A stretch of 9,025 nucleotides of DNA from Deltaproteobacteria bacterium. Its GTDB lineage: Bacteria > Desulfobacterota > DSM-4660 > Desulfatiglandales > Desulfatiglandaceae. Positions 6,072 through 9,025 of this stretch are shown here, in pieces. Every line of letters starts with the position of its first letter. Positions within the stretch are counted from its first letter, which is position 1. The notes beneath the pieces were generated by a model. The model was not told the origin of the DNA. It saw only the letters and a list, made by a program, of their open reading frames with translations, and made no database searches. The stretch covers positions 1 through 9,025 of the forward strand of contig JAFDKD010000074.1 in NCBI GenBank assembly GCA_019307165.1. The letters are read 5' to 3'. The translations under genes and the position numbers were made by a program.

Positions 6072-6107
6072 TCATCCCGAGCGATGAGCTTCGGTTGTGT
6101 ACAACCG
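6072..6107 (-). promoter_or_regulatory. Two adjacent inverted repeats in the rplB-rpsS spacer
   Basis: Just after the rplB stop, 6092-6107 is a near-perfect palindrome: two 7-bp arms (CGGTTGT/ACAACCG) around 2 bp. It is flanked by a further AGC/GCT pair set off by 2 nt on each side. Next in the transcript, 6072-6087 forms a 5-bp stem (TCATC/GATGA) with a 6-nt loop. In RNA these would be two tandem hairpins ahead of the rpsS Shine-Dalgarno. There is no U-tract, so neither is an intrinsic terminator. The role is unknown; mRNA stabilisation, a processing site or a protein site are all possible. Confidence 0.35.
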
Positions 6108-6111
6108 GTGC

Positions 6112-6936
6112 TTATTTAGTCCGTCTTTTCACAATCAATTTATCGCTGGGCTTCTTGACCCTTGTCCGGTAACCCTTGGTCGGTACGCCCCAGGGGGTTA
6201 CGGGGTGGCGACCCCCGGAGGACTTGCCTTCCCCGCCGCCGTGGGGATGATCGACGGGATTCATGGCGACACCTCTCACCCTGGGCCGCTTGCCGAGCCA
6301 GCGGTTCCGACCGGCTTTTCCTATGGACAAATTTTCGTGGTCAAGGTTTCCGACCTGCCCGATGGTTGCCCGGCACTCCTGAAGCACCATGCGCACTTCG
6401 CCGGAGGGAAGCTTTATCTGGGCATAGTGACCCTCCTTGGCCATCAGTTTCGCATAGCCCCCTGCGCTACGGGCCAATTGTCCGCCATGCCCCGCGTTCA
6501 ACTCGACGTTATGGATGGTCGTACCCAGGGGGATTTTGCTCAACGGCAGTGAGTTGCCGGTCCGGATTTCGGCTTCCGGCCCTGACATCAACCGGTCTCC
6601 CACCTGTACTTTGCTGGGTGCCAGTATATACCGTTTTTCCCCGTCGGCGTAATATAACAGGGCGATATTGGCCGAGCGGTTCGGATCGTATTCGATTGCC
6701 GCAACCTTGGCGGGAATGCCGTCCTTGTTTCGCTTGAAATCGATGATACGATATCTGCGCTTGTGCCCGCCGCCCCGGTGACGCACCGTCATTCGGCCGT
6801 TGGAATTCCTGCCCCCGGATTTATTATTGGGTCTGAGCAGGCTCTTTTCCGGACGCCGCCGGGTAATCTCCTCGTACGTGGAGCAGGTTTGGAACCTTCT
6901 TCCCGGCGATGTCGGCTTGTGTGTCTTGATTCCCAT
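6112..6936 (-). CDS. rplB: 50S ribosomal protein L2
   Basis: A 274-residue protein, full length for L2, a primary 23S rRNA-binding protein needed for subunit joining and the peptidyl-transferase centre. It starts MGIKTHKPTSPGRRF, has the RHRGGGHKRRYRIIDFKR segment (52-69), and the conserved C-terminal stretch NPVDHPHGGGEGKSSGGRHP, in which His230 corresponds to the invariant histidine linked to peptidyl-transferase function. The ATG abuts the rplW stop codon. Its GAGGGG Shine-Dalgarno lies inside the end of rplW, indicating coupling. The 74-nt spacer after it contains two hairpins (see separate entry). Confidence 0.98.
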   Translation of the reverse strand: MGIKTHKPTSPGRRFQTCSTYEEITRRRPEKSLLRPNNKSGGRNSNGRMTVRHRGGGHKRRYRIIDFKRNKDGIPAKVAAIEYDPNRSANIALLYYADGEKRYILAPSKVQVGDRLMSGPEAEIRTGNSLPLSKIPLGTTIHNVELNAGHGGQLARSAGGYAKLMAKEGHYAQIKLPSGEVRMVLQECRATIGQVGNLDHENLSIGKAGRNRWLGKRPRVRGVAMNPVDHPHGGGEGKSSGGRHPVTPWGVPTKGYRTRVKKPSDKLIVKRRTK

Positions 6937-7224
6937 TTAAATCCCCTCGAAAAACTCGACCTTTTCCCCGGGCGCCAGTTTGACCATCGCTTTTTTCCAG
7001 TCCGGCCGCTTTCCCACATTCCTTCCCAGCCGCCTGTTCTTGCCTTTGACGTTCATCGTTTTCACTTCAATGACTTTCGCCTTCAGGAGAAGTTCCACGG
7101 CCTGTTTGATCTGCACCTTATTGGCCTTTTTGTGCACCTTAAAGGTGATTTGATTGGAAAGCTCCTTCTGCAGCGTCGCCTTTTCCGTGACATGCGGTTC
7201 CTTGATGATCTGATAGATATCCAC
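6937..7224 (-). CDS. rplW: 50S ribosomal protein L23
   Basis: A 95-residue protein of typical L23 length. L23 surrounds the peptide exit tunnel opening and is the docking site for trigger factor and SRP in bacteria. The N-terminal IIKEPHVTEKAT (residues 6-17) and the basic loop GKNRRLGRNVGKRPDWKKA (61-79) are typical. The start codon is GTG, sharing one base with the rplD TAG stop, so initiation probably relies on ribosomes terminating on rplD. The TAA stop is immediately followed by the rplB ATG (TAAATG, no gap). Confidence 0.97.
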   Translation of the reverse strand: MDIYQIIKEPHVTEKATLQKELSNQITFKVHKKANKVQIKQAVELLLKAKVIEVKTMNVKGKNRRLGRNVGKRPDWKKAMVKLAPGEKVEFFEGI

Positions 7225-7847
7225 TATACAACCAGCGCCTCCTGTATTTTTTCAATGGCGGGCGGGTCCAAAAACAAGTGGTCGTATTTCAACAAGTCAT
7301 AAACGTTCAGGCCACGACAATTCATGACCTTTACCCAAGGCACGTTCCGGGATGACTTGTCCAGGCTGTCGTTCATCTCCCCGGTAACAATCAAGGCCTT
7401 TCGCACGTCAAATCGATTCATAACGCCCACAAAGTCACGGGTCTTGATTTCCGGTAGCGTGAACTCGTTGACCACGGTCAATTGATCCGAGCGGGCTTTG
7501 TCACTCAGGACCATGCGCAAAGCGGCCTTTTTTACTTTCTTTGGAACCTTGTCGGTAAATTTTCGAGGCGCGGGCCCGAAAGCCTTGCCGCCGCCCCGCC
7601 TTATAGGGGAAGCTGCGTCTCCCACTCTCGCCCTGCCCGTCCCTTTTTGCCGCCAAAGCTTGCTCCCGGACGACTTCACATCGGAGCGGCCTTTGGCAAA
7701 GGCGTTTCCGGACCTGCGGCCATGGAGCTGGCCCACAACCACCTGGTGAAGCACATGCGGTTTGACGGGGACTGCGAACACCTCGTCTTTGAGTTCCAGT
7801 TCCGAAACCTTTTCATTCTGCAAGTTGTATACATCCACCACTGCCAT
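7224..7847 (-). CDS. rplD: 50S ribosomal protein L4
   Basis: A 207-residue protein, normal for L4. L4 is an early 23S-binding protein whose extended loop lines the peptide exit tunnel. That loop is recognisable at about residues 43-98, with WRQKGTGRARVG at 65-76 and the glycine-rich segment RRGGGKAFGP just after. The ATG start is preceded by GAGG with a 6-nt spacer. The TAG stop shares its final G with the GTG start of rplW (TAGTG), so the two genes are translationally coupled. In E. coli L4 also represses its own operon through the S10 leader; no such leader is present here upstream of rpsJ. Confidence 0.98.
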   Translation of the reverse strand: MAVVDVYNLQNEKVSELELKDEVFAVPVKPHVLHQVVVGQLHGRRSGNAFAKGRSDVKSSGSKLWRQKGTGRARVGDAASPIRRGGGKAFGPAPRKFTDKVPKKVKKAALRMVLSDKARSDQLTVVNEFTLPEIKTRDFVGVMNRFDVRKALIVTGEMNDSLDKSSRNVPWVKVMNCRGLNVYDLLKYDHLFLDPPAIEKIQEALVV

Positions 7848-7937
7848 GTTAAGCCTCTTGTTCCGATAACCATGCGGTCCCTGAAACCCGGCTTTGAACC
7901 GCGACCGGAAGGGGTTCCAAAAAAGGGTCCAACGTTA

Positions 7938-8558
7938 TTATGCCTTGGCGATCTCTACCGGGCTGTTTGTGCTACCGGGTACGGCGCCCCGAACCAAAAC
8001 CACATTCATATCGGGCCGGACGTCGATCACCTTGAGGTTCTTCACGGTGACCCGTTGAGTGCCCATTCTCCCGGGCATCTTCGCCCCTTTCTTGACTCTG
8101 CCGGGGGTGGCGCTGCAACCGATGGACCCGGGAACCCGATGCGATCGCGACCCGTGCGTCTTTCGCCCGCCGGAAAACCCCCATCGCTTTATGACGCCGG
8201 CGAATCCCCTGCCCTTGCTTAAACCGCTGACATGGACCTTGTCGCCTACGCTGAAGATGTCCGATGTAATTTCCTGCCCCAACTCGAACTGCCCCGGATC
8301 TTCCACCCGGATCTCTTTAAGATACGAGAAGCAGGCATTCCCCGACGCCTTGAAGTGTCCCCGGAGAGGCTTATTGACCCGTTTTTCCTTCCGAGGTCCA
8401 TAGCCCACCTGTATCGCGTTGTACCCTTCCTTTTCCGTGGTTTTTTTCTGTGTCACCACGCAGGGCCCGATCTGAAGGACGGTCACCGGCGAACTTTTTC
8501 CTTCTTCCAGGAAGTATCGCGTCATCCCCATTTTTATGCCGAAAAGTTTATTCACCAT
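7938..8558 (-). CDS. rplC: 50S ribosomal protein L3
   Basis: A 206-residue protein of normal L3 length. L3 binds near the 3' end of 23S rRNA, is an early assembly protein and reaches towards the peptidyl-transferase centre with a long loop. Conserved landmarks are the start MVNKLFGIKMGMT, KGRGFAGVIKRWGF (about 115-128), HGSRSHRVPGSIG (135-147) and the central loop GRVKKGAKMPGRMG (153-166). In that loop Arg164 takes the position of the glutamine that is methylated in E. coli L3. GGAG lies 10 nt before the ATG. It follows rpsJ by 36 nt and precedes rplD by 90 nt. Confidence 0.98.
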   Translation of the reverse strand: MVNKLFGIKMGMTRYFLEEGKSSPVTVLQIGPCVVTQKKTTEKEGYNAIQVGYGPRKEKRVNKPLRGHFKASGNACFSYLKEIRVEDPGQFELGQEITSDIFSVGDKVHVSGLSKGRGFAGVIKRWGFSGGRKTHGSRSHRVPGSIGCSATPGRVKKGAKMPGRMGTQRVTVKNLKVIDVRPDMNVVLVRGAVPGSTNSPVEIAKA

Positions 8559-8594
8559 AAGACGTCAACTCCGGTAATTCCGAATTACTTATCC

Positions 8595-8906
8595 TTAAAG
8601 TTTGATCTCCACATCCACGCCCGCGGCCAAGTCCAGTTTCATCAGGGCATCCACTGTCTGCTGCGTGGGCTCCAGAATGTCCAACAGTCGTTTGTGTGTC
8701 CGAATCTCGAACTGCTCCCTGGACTTCTTGTTCACATGGGGCGACCTAAGGACGCAGTACTTGTTGATATCCGTGGGGAGCGGTATGGGACCCGCCACTC
8801 TGGCCCCGGTTTCTTTTGCGGTTTCTACGATTTCCATGGCCGACTGATCCAGCAGTTTGTGATCGTAGGCTTTTAAACGAATGCGGATCTTTTGATTGGT
8901 CAGCAT
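8595..8906 (-). CDS. rpsJ: 30S ribosomal protein S10
   Basis: A 103-residue protein, the usual S10 length. It starts MLTNQKIRIRLKAYDHK and carries the S10 signature loop RSPHVNKKSREQFEIRTHKR at residues 54-73. S10 sits in the head of the 30S subunit and in many bacteria also partners NusB in transcription antitermination. The ATG start has a strong AGGGGAG Shine-Dalgarno that overlaps the tuf stop codon. The gap to tuf is only 11 nt, so there is no space for a separate S10 leader of the E. coli kind. It is followed by rplC after 36 nt. No oddities in the protein. Confidence 0.98.
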   Translation of the reverse strand: MLTNQKIRIRLKAYDHKLLDQSAMEIVETAKETGARVAGPIPLPTDINKYCVLRSPHVNKKSREQFEIRTHKRLLDILEPTQQTVDALMKLDLAAGVDVEIKL

Positions 8907-8917
8907 GCCCGTCTCCC

Positions 8918-9025
8918 CTATTCGATGATATCGCTGATGACGCCGGCGCCCACGGTCCGTCCGCCTTCCCGGATGGCAAAGCGCAACTCCTTCTCCATCG
9001 CTATGGGCGTTATCAGATTCACTTC
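8918..9025 (-). CDS. tuf: Elongation factor Tu, C-terminal fragment (cut by right edge)
   Basis: Only the last 35 codons and a TAG stop lie in the window. The translation contains LITPIAMEKELRFAIREGG and RTVGAGVISDIIE, which is the conserved C-terminal end of beta-barrel domain 3 of EF-Tu, the GTPase that delivers aminoacyl-tRNA to the ribosomal A site. The GTPase domain lies outside the window. The stop is followed after 11 nt by rpsJ, and the rpsJ Shine-Dalgarno overlaps the end of tuf, so the two genes are very probably co-transcribed. A tuf gene directly before rpsJ is a common arrangement in bacteria where the str and S10 operons are joined. Identification is secure; whether a second tuf copy exists cannot be seen. 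Confidence 0.97.
   Translation of the reverse strand, partial: EVNLITPIAMEKELRFAIREGGRTVGAGVISDIIE

Noticed and set aside
7848..7937. Possible hairpin in the 90-nt rplC-rplD spacer
   Set aside because: Only short 3-4 bp complementary segments (such as GGTC/GACC and CGG/CCG) are found, which is not above chance for this composition.
1..9025. CRISPR arrays, tRNA or rRNA genes, insertion sequences, phage genes or defence genes
   Set aside because: None seen. Coding by ribosomal-protein genes is almost continuous and no spacer exceeds 138 nt.

Overview
The window is a stretch of bacterial ribosomal-protein operon, transcribed entirely from the minus strand (right to left). In transcription order it reads tuf (3' end) - rpsJ - rplC - rplD - rplW - rplB - rpsS - rplV - rpsC - rplP - rpmC - rpsQ - rplN - rplX - rplE - rpsN - rpsH - rplF - rplR - rpsE (cut by the left edge). 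This is the classical S10 block followed directly by the spc block. Every gene is intact except the two cut by the window edges, and no gene is foreign, broken or unrecognised.

No 16S rRNA is present, so the organism can only be suggested. The protein sequences, a zinc-type 61-residue S14, an L24 with a CxxC/CxxC zinc ribbon, and tuf immediately upstream of rpsJ fit a Desulfobacterota (delta-proteobacterial, sulfate-reducer-like) genome. This is an inference from family knowledge, not a search result.

Layout, right to left: 9025-8918 is the EF-Tu C-terminus. 8906-3803 is the S10 block, eleven genes; some are tightly coupled (L4/L23 share one base, L23/L2 abut, L16/L29 are 3 nt apart, L29/S17 overlap by 4 nt). 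3767-1 is the spc block, with looser spacing. The products assemble into the 30S subunit (S10, S19, S3, S17, S14, S8, S5) and the 50S subunit (L3, L4, L23, L2, L22, L16, L29, L14, L24, L5, L6, L18). The 11-nt tuf/rpsJ gap and 35-nt rpsQ/rplN gap leave no room for the separate S10 leader and spc promoter known from E. coli. The region is therefore probably one long transcript started upstream of the window. No intrinsic terminator is visible, and no gene-free stretch exceeds 138 nt.

I see no hidden novel system. The points worth a second look are small: a telomere-like GGTTRA/GGYTWA hexamer array forming a large inverted repeat in the rplF-rplR spacer; an unusual number of TTG/GTG start codons in highly expressed genes (rpsS, rpsC, rplE, rpsN, rpsE, rplW, probably rplX), each with a clear Shine-Dalgarno or direct coupling; a 19-codon bridging ORF between rplR and rpsE; and a pair of hairpins between rplB and rpsS.
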